NCBI GenBank assembly: GCA_036260255.1
Contig: DATAAF010000104.1
Span: forward strand, 1-40,570
Direction of reading: 5' to 3'
Length of the DNA stretch: 40,570 nt
From: DASZJY01 sp036260255
Lineage (GTDB): Bacteria; Actinomycetota; Acidimicrobiia; Acidimicrobiales; AC-14
Shown: one piece after another, positions 7,314 to 17,939 of the stretch
Layout: every line of letters starts with the position of its first letter
How positions within the stretch are numbered: the stretch's first letter is position 1
Program-made: the position numbers and the translations under genes
The notes under the pieces: generated by a model
Databases searched by the model: none
Seen by the model: the letters and a program-made list of their open reading frames with translations, nothing else
Told to the model about the DNA's origin: nothing

Positions 7314-9272
7314 TCAGTCCTCGGGCCCGCCGGAGGCGGCCCGGCGCTTGATCTCGTCGACGACGCTGGCGTCGGCCAGCGTGGTCGTGTCGCCCAGGTC
7401 CCGGCCCTCGGCCACGTCACGGAGCAGCCGGCGCATGATCTTGCCGCTCCTCGTCTTGGGGAGGTCGTCGGTGAAGATCACCGTCTTGGGACGGGCCACC
7501 GGCCCGATCCGGCGGGCCACGTGCTGGCGAAGGGCCTCGCCGTGCTCCTGGTCGGTCTCGACGCCCGACTTGAGCGTGACGAAGGCGATGATGGCCTGGC
7601 CGGTGGTCTCGTCCTTGGCCCCGACGACGGCGGCCTCGGCCACGCTGGGATGGTCCACCAGGGCCGACTCCACCTCGGTGGTGGACACCCGGTGCCCGGA
7701 GATGTTCATCACGTCGTCGACCCGGCCGAGCAGCCAGAAGTAGCCGTCGGCGTCGACCCGGGCGCCGTCGCCGGCGAAGTACCGCCCCTCGAAGCGCGAC
7801 CAGTAGGTCTGCCGATAGCGCTCGGGGTCGCCGTAGATGCCGCGGAGCATCGAGGGCCAGGGCTGCGTCAGCGTGAGGTACCCACCGCCCTGCTCGACCG
7901 GGCGACCCCGCTCGTCGACGACCTCGGCGGCGATGCCCGGGAGCGGGAAGGTGGCCGAGCCGGGGCGGAGGGTGGTGGCACCGGGGAGTGGGGAGATCAT
8001 GATGGCGCCGGTCTCCGTCTGCCACCAGGTGTCCACCACCGGGCAGCGGCCGCCGCCGATGTGGGTGTGGTACCAGATCCAGGCCTCGGGGTTGATGGGC
8101 TCGCCCACCGAGCCCAGGACGCGGAGCGACGAGAGGTCCTGGCGCTCGGGGTACTCGGTCCCCCACTTCATGAACGTGCGGATGGCGGTGGGCGCGGTGT
8201 AGAGGATCGTCACCCCGTAGCGGGCGACGATCGACCACCACCGGTCCTTGTCGGGGAAGTCGGGGGCCCCCTCGTACATCACCGATGTGGCGCCGTTGGC
8301 CAGCGGGCCGTAGACGATGTAGCTGTGCCCGGTGACCCACCCGATGTCCGCCGCGCACCAGTAGACGTCCGTCTCGGGGTGCAGGTCGAAGACGTACTTG
8401 TGGGTGAACGCCACCTGGGCCAGGTAGCCCCCGGTGGTGTGCATGATGCCCTTGGGCTTGGCCGTGGTGCCCGACGTGTAGAGGAGGTAGAGGAGCGTCT
8501 CGGCGTCGAGGGGCTCGGCCGGGCAGTCGTCGGGCGTGTCGGCCATGAGGTCGTGGTACCAGTGGTCCCGTCCCTCGACCATGTCGACGTCGGCCTCGGT
8601 GCGGCGGACGACCACCACGTGCTCGATCGACGGCGTCCGCTGGAGGGCCTCGTCGGAGTTGGCCTTCAACGGCACCGCCTTGCCCTTGCGCCAACCGCCG
8701 TCGGCGGTGACGAGCACCTTGGCCTCGGCGTCGTTGATGCGGTCGGCCAGGGCGTCGGACGAGAACCCGCCGAACACGACCGAGTGGGCGGCCCCGATGC
8801 GGGCGCAGGCCAGCATCGCCACCGGGAGCTCGGGGATCATCGGCAGGTAGATGTTCACCCGGTCGCCCGCGGCGACCCCGAGCCCCTTGAGCACGTTGGC
8901 GAATCGGGCCACCTCCGACCGCAGGTCGGCGTAGGTGATCGTCCGGCGGTCCCCCGGTTCGCCCTCCCAGTAGTAGGCGACCCGGTCGCCGTGGCCCGCC
9001 TCGACGTGGCGGTCGAGGCAGTTGTGGGCGGCGTTGAGTCTCCCTCCGACGAACCACTTGGCGAAGGGCAGGTCCCATTCGAGGATCGTGTGCCAGTCCT
9101 CGGCCCAGTCGAGCAGGCTGGCGGCCTGGCGCGCCCAGAATCCCTGGTAGTCGGCGGCGGCCTCGTCGTAGAGCGACGTGTCGACGACGAGGGCTTCCTT
9201 CTTGAACTCCTCGGGGGGCGGGAAGCTGCGGTCTTCGAGGTAGTACGCCTCGATGGTCGCCGGGTCGGCCAC
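7314..9272 (-). CDS. acs: acetyl-CoA synthetase
   Basis: A 652-residue AMP-forming acetate-CoA ligase, full length. It begins with the N-terminal ACS domain (AAADYQGFWARQAASLLDW). The AMP-binding motif LLYTSGTTAKPKGIMHTTGG, the DVYWCAADIGWVTGHSYIVY block, the adenylate-site segment VDTWWQTETGAIMISPLPG and the C-terminal PKTRSGKIMRRLLRD with the regulatory, acetylatable lysine are all present. It activates acetate to acetyl-CoA in the cytosol for anabolism and energy. The start is a GTG at 9272, with GGAGG only three bases before it; this is short spacing, but no better start is visible. It stands downstream of a strong hairpin that separates it from the nuo operon. Confidence 0.97.
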   Translation of the reverse strand: MADPATIEAYYLEDRSFPPPEEFKKEALVVDTSLYDEAAADYQGFWARQAASLLDWAEDWHTILEWDLPFAKWFVGGRLNAAHNCLDRHVEAGHGDRVAYYWEGEPGDRRTITYADLRSEVARFANVLKGLGVAAGDRVNIYLPMIPELPVAMLACARIGAAHSVVFGGFSSDALADRINDAEAKVLVTADGGWRKGKAVPLKANSDEALQRTPSIEHVVVVRRTEADVDMVEGRDHWYHDLMADTPDDCPAEPLDAETLLYLLYTSGTTAKPKGIMHTTGGYLAQVAFTHKYVFDLHPETDVYWCAADIGWVTGHSYIVYGPLANGATSVMYEGAPDFPDKDRWWSIVARYGVTILYTAPTAIRTFMKWGTEYPERQDLSSLRVLGSVGEPINPEAWIWYHTHIGGGRCPVVDTWWQTETGAIMISPLPGATTLRPGSATFPLPGIAAEVVDERGRPVEQGGGYLTLTQPWPSMLRGIYGDPERYRQTYWSRFEGRYFAGDGARVDADGYFWLLGRVDDVMNISGHRVSTTEVESALVDHPSVAEAAVVGAKDETTGQAIIAFVTLKSGVETDQEHGEALRQHVARRIGPVARPKTVIFTDDLPKTRSGKIMRRLLRDVAEGRDLGDTTTLADASVVDEIKRRAASGGPED

Positions 9273-9331
9273 GGTCCTCCCTTCCGCTCGGGTGCGCGCG
9301 CCCCTGCGAGCCTACCGGCGGGGCCCCGGCA

Positions 9332-9384
9332 ACGTTCTGGGCGCGCTCAGGGCCACCAGATGACCCCGAGCGCGCCCGGAACGT
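9332..9384 (-). terminator. strong hairpin ending the nuo-midA unit
   Basis: Two 21-base arms (9332-9352 and 9364-9384) pair almost perfectly: acgttc, then gggcgcgctc, then ggg on one side with their complements on the other, broken by one wobble and one mismatch, around an 11-base loop. It starts 10 bases after the methyltransferase stop on the minus strand and precedes acs, so it marks the end of the 11-gene nuo transcription unit including that gene. Confidence 0.75.
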
Positions 9385-9393
9385 GAGGGGTTC

Positions 9394-10524
9394 TCAAGGC
9401 ACCCGCCACTCGAGCACCCGGAAGGCGCCGAGGCCGGCGGGATCGGTGAGGGCGGCGGCCTCGGTGAGCCGGCTGCGGGCGGCCAGCGCGGCCAGGTCGC
9501 CCCGGGCGGCTCCCGCCTCCCAGGCCCGGCGGGCGACGTCGACGAGGGCGTCGAGGCCGTGGGCGGCGAGGAACTCGGCCTGGGCACGGTCGGCGACGGG
9601 CGGGCGGACGCGGGCCAGCTGGTCGACCGCCACCTCGCAGGTGATGTCCTGGCGGCCGAGGTCGGCGAGCGGAGGGCCGCCCCGGCCGTGGGCCCGGTAG
9701 GTCCGCACCCACTCGGTCCAGGGCCGGCGGGCCAGGCTGGGCGTGGTGTCGGCGTAGTCGACGACCACCACCCGGCCGCGCCGCAGCGAGGCCAGTGCGG
9801 CTCGGACCCAGGTGGCGGCCCGGCGTTGGAGGGGGATGCGCGCCTCCTCGGGGGCGTCGGGCACCAGGCTGTCCGCCTCGGCGCCCACGGCACGGGCAGC
9901 GGGCACCAGCACCTCGTCGAGATCGTGCCCGACCCGAACCTCGTGCCAGCTCCCCTCCCGGCGGTGGAGGAGGGCGAAGGGGACGTTGTCGAGCAGCTCG
10001 TTGGCCAGCACCGCGCCGTCGAACGGCCCCGCCGGCAGCTCGCCCAGCGAGGTCGCCAGCGGCCCCGATCCGGCCTGAGGCTGGGGAGCCAGGTCGGGAT
10101 CGTCGCGCCCGGCGGGGCCCAGGACGAACGACGCAGGCTCGAGCGGCAGGCGGACCGCCTGCTCCGCCCGCAGCCGCTCGGACCGCTCGACCATGACGTA
10201 CCGCAGGGCCTCGGCGCACTCGGGCGCGGCGCCCAGCACCGCCGCCGCCAGCGCGCCCGAACCGGCGCCCACCTCGGCCACGACGAACGGGTCGGGCCGG
10301 CCCGTCTCGGCCCACCACTCGTCGAGGGCGCGGGCGACGACCGTGCCGAACAGCGGCCCCAGTTCGGGGCTGGTGACGAAGTCCCGCTCCCGCCCCGCCC
10401 CCCGGTCGCCGGCGTAGAACCCCAGCTGCGGGTGGTAAAGCGCCAGGTCGACCACCTCGTCGAAGGGCAGCGGCCCGAACCGAGCGGCCCGCTGGGCGAC
10501 CAGGGAGGCGAGGTCAGCGGCCAT
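9394..10524 (-). CDS. SAM-dependent methyltransferase, MidA/NDUFAF7 family (COG1565)
   Basis: A 376-residue protein starting at the ATG at 10524 (MAADLASLVAQRAARFGPLP). The family hallmarks are FDEVVDLALYHPQLGFYAGD near 21-40, DFVTSPELGPLFG, the SAM-binding E84-x-G-x-G-x-G90 in VVAEVGAGSGALA, then FDGAVLANELLDNVPFALL and a C-terminal methylase fold. Eukaryotic members dimethylate an arginine of the complex I subunit NDUFS2 (NuoD homologue) during assembly. Here the gene follows nuoN by 29 bases on the same strand and precedes a strong hairpin, so it is very likely co-transcribed with the 11-subunit complex I. A role in modifying NuoD is inferred from this. The open frame that continues upstream through nuoN is a shadow. 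Confidence 0.88.
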   Translation of the reverse strand: MAADLASLVAQRAARFGPLPFDEVVDLALYHPQLGFYAGDRGAGRERDFVTSPELGPLFGTVVARALDEWWAETGRPDPFVVAEVGAGSGALAAAVLGAAPECAEALRYVMVERSERLRAEQAVRLPLEPASFVLGPAGRDDPDLAPQPQAGSGPLATSLGELPAGPFDGAVLANELLDNVPFALLHRREGSWHEVRVGHDLDEVLVPAARAVGAEADSLVPDAPEEARIPLQRRAATWVRAALASLRRGRVVVVDYADTTPSLARRPWTEWVRTYRAHGRGGPPLADLGRQDITCEVAVDQLARVRPPVADRAQAEFLAAHGLDALVDVARRAWEAGAARGDLAALAARSRLTEAAALTDPAGLGAFRVLEWRVP

Positions 10525-10553
10525 GGCAGGCGCGGGCACGGCCCGGCAACGGG

Positions 10554-12062
10554 CTACGGCACGAGAGAGGCGAGATCTCCGAAGCGGGCGAAGGCCTGCG
10601 GGTAGACGCCGATGCCGATGACCACCACAGCGGTGACGCCGAGGGCGAGGACGAGCGGGGCGGGGACGGCGATGGGCGTGCGGTCGCCGTCGGGGACGGG
10701 CGTCATCCACATCTGGCGGGCGACCGCCGCGTAGTAGAAGAGGGCGATCACCGAGTTCACCGCCGCCACCACGCCGAGGGTGACCGCCCACGCGGTACCG
10801 GCGTCGAGCACCGCCCGGAAGACGAAGATCTTGGCCCAGGCGCCGGCCAGAGGCGGGATGCCGGCGAGCGAGAACAGGAAGAGGGTCATGAGCACGGTGA
10901 GCCCGGGCGCGTACTCGAACAGCCCGCCATAGGACGCGATCTCCCCCGAGCGGGTCTTGCGGGCCACCGCGATCACCACCGTGAACACGCCCAGGTTCAT
11001 CGCCGCGTACACGAGCAGGTAGACGATCGAGGCGGTCATGGCGCTGTCGCGGGCGGCGGCGCTCGTCCCCGCCACCGCGAAGGGCACGAGGATGTAGCCG
11101 GCCTGGGCGATCGACGAGTACGCCAGCATGCGCACGATGTTGGTCTGGCGCAGGGCGACGAGGTTGCCGACCGTCATGGTCAGCGCCGCCAGGGTGCCGA
11201 AGAGCGGCCCCCACACGTCGTCCCGCCCCAAGAAGCCCACGTACACGAGCTCGAACAGGGCGACGAAGCCGCCGGTCTTGGACGCGACCGACAGGAAGGC
11301 GGTAACCGGCGTGGGGGCGCCCTCGTACGTGTCGGGCGCCCAGAAGTGGAACGGGACGGCCGACACCTTGAAGGCGAAGCCCACGATGATGAAGAAGATG
11401 CCGGTGGTCACGAGCGGCTGGGCGGTGATCGAGCCGCCCACCCGGTCGCCGATCTCGGCCAGCACGGTGGAGCCGGTGTAGCCGAAGATCAGCGACATGC
11501 CATAGAGCATCACCGCCGACGCCAGGACGCCGAGCAGGTAGTACTTGAGCGACGCCTCGTTGCTCTTCAGGTCGCGCTTGCGCCAGCCGGCGAGGATGTA
11601 GGCGGGGATGGACAGCGTCTCCAGGGCCACGAAGATGCTGATCAGGTCGCGCGACGAGGACATGATGACCATGCCGAAGATCGAGCACAGGATGAGGAAG
11701 TAGAACTCCCCCTCGTAGTAGTCGCCCTCCTCCACGTAGCGGGCCGACATGAGCAGCACGACGTAACCGGTGAGGAGGAAGAGGCCCTTGAGGACCAGGG
11801 CGAAGTCGTCGACGACGTAGGCGCCGCCGATCATCGACCGCACGGGCGCCTCGTCGCTCAAGGCGAGGGTGACGATCGGCACCATGGCCGCCAGCAACCC
11901 GAAACTCGCAAGGTTGGCGACCACCCACTTGCGCTCTTCTGGCAGCACCAGATCGGCCAGCAGCACGACGACCAGCACCGCGCTGAGCACGATCTCCGGC
12001 GCCAGCGCGTGGTAGTCGAGGGTGGGCGCCTGGAACCCGGTCTGGGCGAGCAAGGACGTCAC
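10554..12062 (-). CDS. nuoN: NADH-quinone oxidoreductase subunit N (11-subunit complex)
   Basis: A 502-residue polytopic membrane protein of the Mrp-antiporter-like family with about 14 helices. It starts at a GTG at 12062 (MTSLLAQTGFQAPTLDYHAL). Typical blocks are FVALETLSIPAYILAGWRKR, KYYLLGVLASAVMLYGMSL, VPFHFWAPDTYEGAPTPVTA and RMLAYSSIAQAGYILVPFA. NuoN forms one of the three proton channels of the membrane arm, next to NuoK. It is the last nuo gene of the 11-gene operon, 10 bases after nuoM, and is followed by the methyltransferase gene. Its length and motifs are intact, so a functional pump module is expected. Confidence 0.96.
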   Translation of the reverse strand: MTSLLAQTGFQAPTLDYHALAPEIVLSAVLVVVLLADLVLPEERKWVVANLASFGLLAAMVPIVTLALSDEAPVRSMIGGAYVVDDFALVLKGLFLLTGYVVLLMSARYVEEGDYYEGEFYFLILCSIFGMVIMSSSRDLISIFVALETLSIPAYILAGWRKRDLKSNEASLKYYLLGVLASAVMLYGMSLIFGYTGSTVLAEIGDRVGGSITAQPLVTTGIFFIIVGFAFKVSAVPFHFWAPDTYEGAPTPVTAFLSVASKTGGFVALFELVYVGFLGRDDVWGPLFGTLAALTMTVGNLVALRQTNIVRMLAYSSIAQAGYILVPFAVAGTSAAARDSAMTASIVYLLVYAAMNLGVFTVVIAVARKTRSGEIASYGGLFEYAPGLTVLMTLFLFSLAGIPPLAGAWAKIFVFRAVLDAGTAWAVTLGVVAAVNSVIALFYYAAVARQMWMTPVPDGDRTPIAVPAPLVLALGVTAVVVIGIGVYPQAFARFGDLASLVP

Positions 12063-12072
12063 CGACCGCCGC

Positions 12073-13584
12073 CTACCGGGCCGAGGCCAACGAGCTCACG
12101 CCGTGCGTCACCATCTCGACGGCCTCGTCGGTGATGTTGAAGAGCAGGTGGGGGTACACGCCGAGGACGACGATGGCGATGAGGAGTGGCGCCCACGCCA
12201 GCCACTCGGGCACGTGCACGTCGTGGATGTGGGCGTGCTCGAACTCCGGCGTCGCCGTCCCGAAGGCGACCCGCTGCAGCATCCACAGCAGGTAACCGGC
12301 GGCGAAGACGGTGCCGATGGCGGCGACCACCATGTAGGTGCGGAAGACGGCCAGGCTGAGCCCCTCGGCCGGCTCGTACGCCGACAGGATGGCCGGGAAC
12401 TCGCCCCAGAAGCCGGCCAGGCCGGGCAGGCCGAGGGAAGCGAAGGCACAGAAGCCGAGGATCCACCCGAGGCGCGGCGCCTGCAGGAGCAGGCCGCCGA
12501 GCCGGGAGAGCTCCCGGGTCCCGAACCGCTCCTGCACCGACCCGGCCAGGAAGAAGAGCATGCCGGTGATCATCCCGTGGGCGACCATGCCGAAGACGGC
12601 CGCGTTCATGCCGAAGTCGGTGAGGGTGGCGATGCCCAGCATCACGAACCCCATGTGGGCCACCGACGAGAAGGCGATGAGCCGCTTCATGTCTCGCTGG
12701 GCCAGGCACGCCAGGGCGCCGTAGATGATGCCGATGACGGCGAGCAGGCCGATCCAGGGGGCCCAGGTGTGGGCGGCGTCCGGCAGGATCGGGATGGCGA
12801 TGCGGACGAAGCCGTAGGTGCCCAGCTTCAGCAGGATGGCGGCCAGGATGACCGACCCCACGGTGGGCGCCTCGGTGTGGGCGTCGGGGAGCCAGGTGTG
12901 GAACGGGAACATGGGCACCTTGATGGCGAAGCCCATGAAGAGCCCGGCGAAGATCAGCACCTGGGTGCTGTGGCCGATGGCGCTGCCCTGGGCGATGAGC
13001 TCGGGGATGTCGAAGGTCTGGCCCCCTTTGAAGTACAGGGCCAGGAACGACAGGATCATGAGGGCGGACCCGAACAGCGTGTACAAGAAGAACTTGATCG
13101 CGGCGTACTGCCGGTTGGGCCCGCCCCAGACCCCGATCATGAAGTACATGGGGAGGAGCACGAGCTCGAAAAACACGAAGAACAGGATCAGGTCCTGGGC
13201 GGCGAACGTGCCGTTCATGCCCGTCTCCAGCACCAGCAGCAGGATGAGGAAGGCCTTCGGGTTGTGGGGCTCGGGGAAGTGGTCCCAGGAGTAGACGACG
13301 CAGAGCAGCGTGATGACGATCGACAGGATCAGCAGCGGGAGCGAGATCCCGTCGATGCCGATGTGGTACCGGCTGTCGATCACGGGGATCCACTTCTCGT
13401 CCGCCGTGAACTGGAGCCGGGAGGCCGCGCCGTAGTCGAAGTCGGCGAGCAGGTAGACGCCGACCGCGGTCGTGGCCAGAGTGGTGAGGAGGGCGACGGT
13501 CTTCAGCAGCGCCTCCCGCCCCTTCGGGATCAACCCGAGCACGACCGCCCCGGCGATCGGCAGGAAGATGGCGGCACTCAGCAT
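12073..13584 (-). CDS. nuoM: NADH-quinone oxidoreductase subunit M (11-subunit complex)
   Basis: A 503-residue antiporter-like membrane subunit, full length. Conserved features are DGISLPLLILSIVITLL, the glutamate helix FFVFFELVLLPMYFMIGVWG, IKFFLYTLFGSALM, KVPMFPFHTWLPDAHTEAPT with its functional lysine, LLKLGTYGFVRI and the second lysine helix RDMKRLIAFSSVAHMGFVML. It carries one of the proton paths in the membrane arm. The ATG at 13584 follows nuoL by 16 bases, and nuoN starts 10 bases after its stop, as in a single operon. Confidence 0.97.
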   Translation of the reverse strand: MLSAAIFLPIAGAVVLGLIPKGREALLKTVALLTTLATTAVGVYLLADFDYGAASRLQFTADEKWIPVIDSRYHIGIDGISLPLLILSIVITLLCVVYSWDHFPEPHNPKAFLILLLVLETGMNGTFAAQDLILFFVFFELVLLPMYFMIGVWGGPNRQYAAIKFFLYTLFGSALMILSFLALYFKGGQTFDIPELIAQGSAIGHSTQVLIFAGLFMGFAIKVPMFPFHTWLPDAHTEAPTVGSVILAAILLKLGTYGFVRIAIPILPDAAHTWAPWIGLLAVIGIIYGALACLAQRDMKRLIAFSSVAHMGFVMLGIATLTDFGMNAAVFGMVAHGMITGMLFFLAGSVQERFGTRELSRLGGLLLQAPRLGWILGFCAFASLGLPGLAGFWGEFPAILSAYEPAEGLSLAVFRTYMVVAAIGTVFAAGYLLWMLQRVAFGTATPEFEHAHIHDVHVPEWLAWAPLLIAIVVLGVYPHLLFNITDEAVEMVTHGVSSLASAR

Positions 13585-13600
13585 CTGTCGGTCTCTCTCA

Positions 13601-15574
<1,974 letters not shown>

Positions 15575-15584
15575 CGTCAGGCGT

Positions 15585-15884
15585 TCACCCGCGCATCGAA
15601 TCGAGCTCGTCGATGTCGATGTCGGCCCGGTTGCGGAAGATGAGGAGGACGATGGCCAGGCCGACGCCGACCTCGGCGGCGGCGATGGCGATGACGAAGA
15701 GGGCGAACACCTGGCCGACGACGGTGTCGTGGAAGGCGCCGAAGGCGATCAAGTTGATGTTGACAGCGTTGAGCATCAGCTCGATGGACATCAGGACGAG
15801 GACGCCGTTGCGGCGGGCGAGGACGCCGTAGACGCCGGTGCAGAACAGCACGGCGGACAGCAGCAGGAACTGGTTCAGGTACAC
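15585..15884 (-). CDS. nuoK: NADH-quinone oxidoreductase subunit K (11-subunit complex)
   Basis: A 99-residue, three-helix membrane protein from a GTG at 15884 (MYLNQFLLLSAVLFCTGVYG). The frame remains open further upstream through nuoJ, but NuoK proteins begin exactly at this point. The two buried glutamates of the family are in LMSIELMLNAVNINLIAF and AIAAAEVGVGLAIVLLIFR. NuoK links the quinone-site region to the antiporter-like subunits. It starts 11 bases after the nuoJ stop and ends 10 bases before nuoL. Confidence 0.95.
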   Translation of the reverse strand: MYLNQFLLLSAVLFCTGVYGVLARRNGVLVLMSIELMLNAVNINLIAFGAFHDTVVGQVFALFVIAIAAAEVGVGLAIVLLIFRNRADIDIDELDSMRG

Positions 15885-15895
15885 GGGCCCACCCC

Positions 15896-16387
15896 CTAGT
15901 CCCGCCGGGCCAGCGCGACGGCGCCGACGAGAGCCGCCAACAGCAGCACCGACGCCACCTCGAAGGGGACGACGTAGGTGCCGAAGATCGAGTCGCTGAC
16001 CTCGGCCGTGCGCTGGACGCCGCCGAAGGCGATCTCGTCGTCGCCGAAGGCGTCCACCAGCACCGCGCCCAGCGCGCCGAGGAGGAACAGGGCGACCAGC
16101 GCCGCCACCCACCGCTGGTCGTTGTCCAGGTCCGATTCCCGCCCGATCGGGGCCCGGGTGAGCATGACGCCGAAGAGCAGCAGCACGACGACCGCCCCGA
16201 TGTAGACGAGCACCTGCACCCACGCCACGAACTCGGCGAGGAGCAGGATGAAGAGCCCGGCCGCGCCGGCGAGGACGATGGCGAGGAAGAGGGCGGCGCG
16301 GACCACGTTCTGCGTCGTCACCAACCGGAACCCGGCCGCCACCATGACCAGGGCCAGGACGGCGAAGATCACGTTCTGCGCCACCAC
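15896..16387 (-). CDS. nuoJ: NADH-quinone oxidoreductase subunit J (11-subunit complex)
   Basis: A 163-residue membrane protein with five predicted helices. The conserved helix with the pi-bulge region reads FVAWVQVLVYIGAVVVLLLF, then GVMLTRAP. Two GTG codons in a row at 16387 and 16384 could start it. It is part of the E-channel region next to NuoH, NuoA and NuoK. The second NuoJ in this window is 237 residues because of a long polar tail, which this copy lacks. It is 15 bases from nuoI upstream and 11 from nuoK downstream. Confidence 0.94.
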   Translation of the reverse strand: MVAQNVIFAVLALVMVAAGFRLVTTQNVVRAALFLAIVLAGAAGLFILLLAEFVAWVQVLVYIGAVVVLLLFGVMLTRAPIGRESDLDNDQRWVAALVALFLLGALGAVLVDAFGDDEIAFGGVQRTAEVSDSIFGTYVVPFEVASVLLLAALVGAVALARRD

Positions 16388-16402
16388 CGGGCGGGCTGCC
16401 TC

Positions 16403-16879
16403 CTACTTCTTCTTCTCGGCGCCGACCTCGAGCGGCGGCGGCTCGGGGACGGTGCCCATCCACTCGCCGAGCTTCTCCTTGTCATGGAGGAGGTCGGCGA
16501 TGCGGACCTCGGAGTACTCGTACTCGGGGCTCCAGAAGAGGGCATCGAACGGGCACACCTCGACGCAGATCCCGCAGTACATGCACAGGGCGTAGTCGAT
16601 GTCGAAGCGGTCGAGGACGTTGACCGTGCGGGGCTTGCCCCCCTCACGGCGCGGGGGCCGTTTCTCCTTGTGCCCCTCGATGTAGATGCACCAGTCGGGG
16701 CACTCGCGGGCGCACAGCATGCAGACCGTGCAGTTCTCCTCCTTGAGGGCGATCACACCCCGGGCCCGGGTGGTGGGCTCCTCCTTCTCCTTGGGGTACT
16801 GCACGGTGACCGAGCCCTCGAGCATGGTCTTGAACGTGACGCCCAGTCCCTTGACCAGGCCACGGCCGGGAACACCCAT
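16403..16879 (-). CDS. nuoI: NADH-quinone oxidoreductase subunit I, 2x[4Fe-4S] (11-subunit complex)
   Basis: A 158-residue ferredoxin-like subunit starting at the ATG at 16879 (MGVPGRGLVKGLGVTFKTML). Two 4Fe-4S motifs are complete: C50-x2-C53-x2-C56-x3-C60 (CTVCMLCAREC) and C99-x2-C102-x2-C105-x3-C109 (CMYCGICVEVC). It carries electrons through clusters N6a and N6b to NuoB. The open frame extends 19 codons upstream into a short duplicated segment, but the sequence there is not NuoI-like. The start overlaps the stop of a 10-codon frame (TGATG) that follows nuoH; see the repeat at 16873-16915. Confidence 0.95.
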   Translation of the reverse strand: MGVPGRGLVKGLGVTFKTMLEGSVTVQYPKEKEEPTTRARGVIALKEENCTVCMLCARECPDWCIYIEGHKEKRPPRREGGKPRTVNVLDRFDIDYALCMYCGICVEVCPFDALFWSPEYEYSEVRIADLLHDKEKLGEWMGTVPEPPPLEVGAEKKK

Positions 16880-16915
16880 CAGTAGGACTCCATCGGTCGG
16901 ACACCACCCATCAGT
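16873..16915 (-). repeat. 11-base direct repeat bounding a 32-base step at the nuoH/nuoI junction
   Basis: The 11-mer cacccatcagt occurs at 16873-16883 and 16905-16915, a 32-base period. On the minus strand each copy reads ACTGATGGGTG. The upstream copy contains the nuoH stop (TGA) fused to an ATG, and the downstream copy contains the nuoI start. A ten-codon frame (MGGVRPMESY) runs from the first ATG to a TGA that overlaps the nuoI ATG. A duplicated or inserted start region is the simplest reading. Confidence 0.75.
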
Positions 16916-17939
16916 CGAACGCCACCTTGAAGACACCAGTGACGACGATGTTGAGAAGCGAGAGCGGTATGAGGTACTTCCAGGCGAAGGTCTGCAGCTG
17001 GTCCTCGCGGAAGCGGGGGAACGTGAAGCGGATCCAGAAGATCAGGAAGGCCACCAGCATGACCTTGATGCCGAGGACGACGGGCCCCATCAGGTCGGCG
17101 AGGAGCCCCGTCTCGAAGAACGGCTGGTACCACCCGCCCAGGTACAGCGTGGCGGCGATGCCGGCGAGGGCGAAGGCGGTGCCGAACTCGGCCATGAAGA
17201 AGAAGAGGAACCGGAAGCCCGAGTACTCGGTCATGTAGCCGGCGACGAGCTCCGACTCGGCGACGGGCATGTCGAAGGGCGTCTGGGTGAGCTCCGCCTG
17301 GGCGGCGGCGAGGAAGAGGACGAAGCCGACGAACTGAGTGAAGATGAACGGGTTGCCGATCAGGCCGAACCCGAAGATCTCCTGCTCGGCCTGGGCCTCG
17401 ACGATGCCCTGGAGGTTCATGGTGCCGGCCTGGATGACGACGCCGACCACCGCCAGCACCAGGGGCAGCTCGTAGGCGATCAGCTGCCCGGCGGCCCGCA
17501 GCGCCCCGAGGAGGGAGTACTTGTTGGCCGACGCCCAGCCCGCCATGAGCACGCCGACGACCGACAGGGACGACACGGCGAGGGCGAAGAAGATCCCGAC
17601 GTCGAGGTCCTCGATGACCAGGCGGGGCCCCGCCGGCACGACGATGTAGATGAGGAACGTGGAGATGAGGATGACGACCGGGGCCAGCGAGAAGATCCGC
17701 CGGTCGGCCTGCGACGGGATGATGTCCTCCTTCTGGATGAACTTGATCCCGTCGCCGATGAGCTGGAACCACCCGTGGAAGCCACCGGGCTCCATGGGAC
17801 CGAGCCGGCTCTGCATGTGGGCCATCATCTTCAGGAGGAACGTGTAGCCCAGGACGATGGCGCCGGTCGGGATGATGGCCAGCACGACCAGGGTCTTGAT
17901 GGTCGTGACCTGCCAGTAGGACAGCTCCAGGGCGAGCAT
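16911..17939 (-). CDS. nuoH: NADH-quinone oxidoreductase subunit H (11-subunit complex)
   Basis: A 342-residue membrane subunit with about eight helices. Family blocks are FLLKMMAHMQSRLGPMEPGG, DGIKFIQKEDIIPSQADRR, SLSVVGVLMAGWASANKYSL, QAELTQTPFDMPVAESELVA and GYMTEYSGFRFLFFFMAEFG, which hold the acidic residues lining the quinone chamber and E-channel. NuoH forms the membrane side of the quinone site. It directly follows nuoD in this operon, since nuoE, nuoF and nuoG are absent. The start ATG at 17939 lies 7 bases after a perfect 20-base palindrome. The frame that stays open past the stop is not coding. Confidence 0.97.
   Translation of the reverse strand: MLALELSYWQVTTIKTLVVLAIIPTGAIVLGYTFLLKMMAHMQSRLGPMEPGGFHGWFQLIGDGIKFIQKEDIIPSQADRRIFSLAPVVILISTFLIYIVVPAGPRLVIEDLDVGIFFALAVSSLSVVGVLMAGWASANKYSLLGALRAAGQLIAYELPLVLAVVGVVIQAGTMNLQGIVEAQAEQEIFGFGLIGNPFIFTQFVGFVLFLAAAQAELTQTPFDMPVAESELVAGYMTEYSGFRFLFFFMAEFGTAFALAGIAATLYLGGWYQPFFETGLLADLMGPVVLGIKVMLVAFLIFWIRFTFPRFREDQLQTFAWKYLIPLSLLNIVVTGVFKVAFD

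Noticed and set aside
10525..11928. N-terminal extension of the methyltransferase frame to 844 codons
   Set aside because: The upstream part is a shifted frame of nuoN; the family N-terminus begins at the ATG at 10524.
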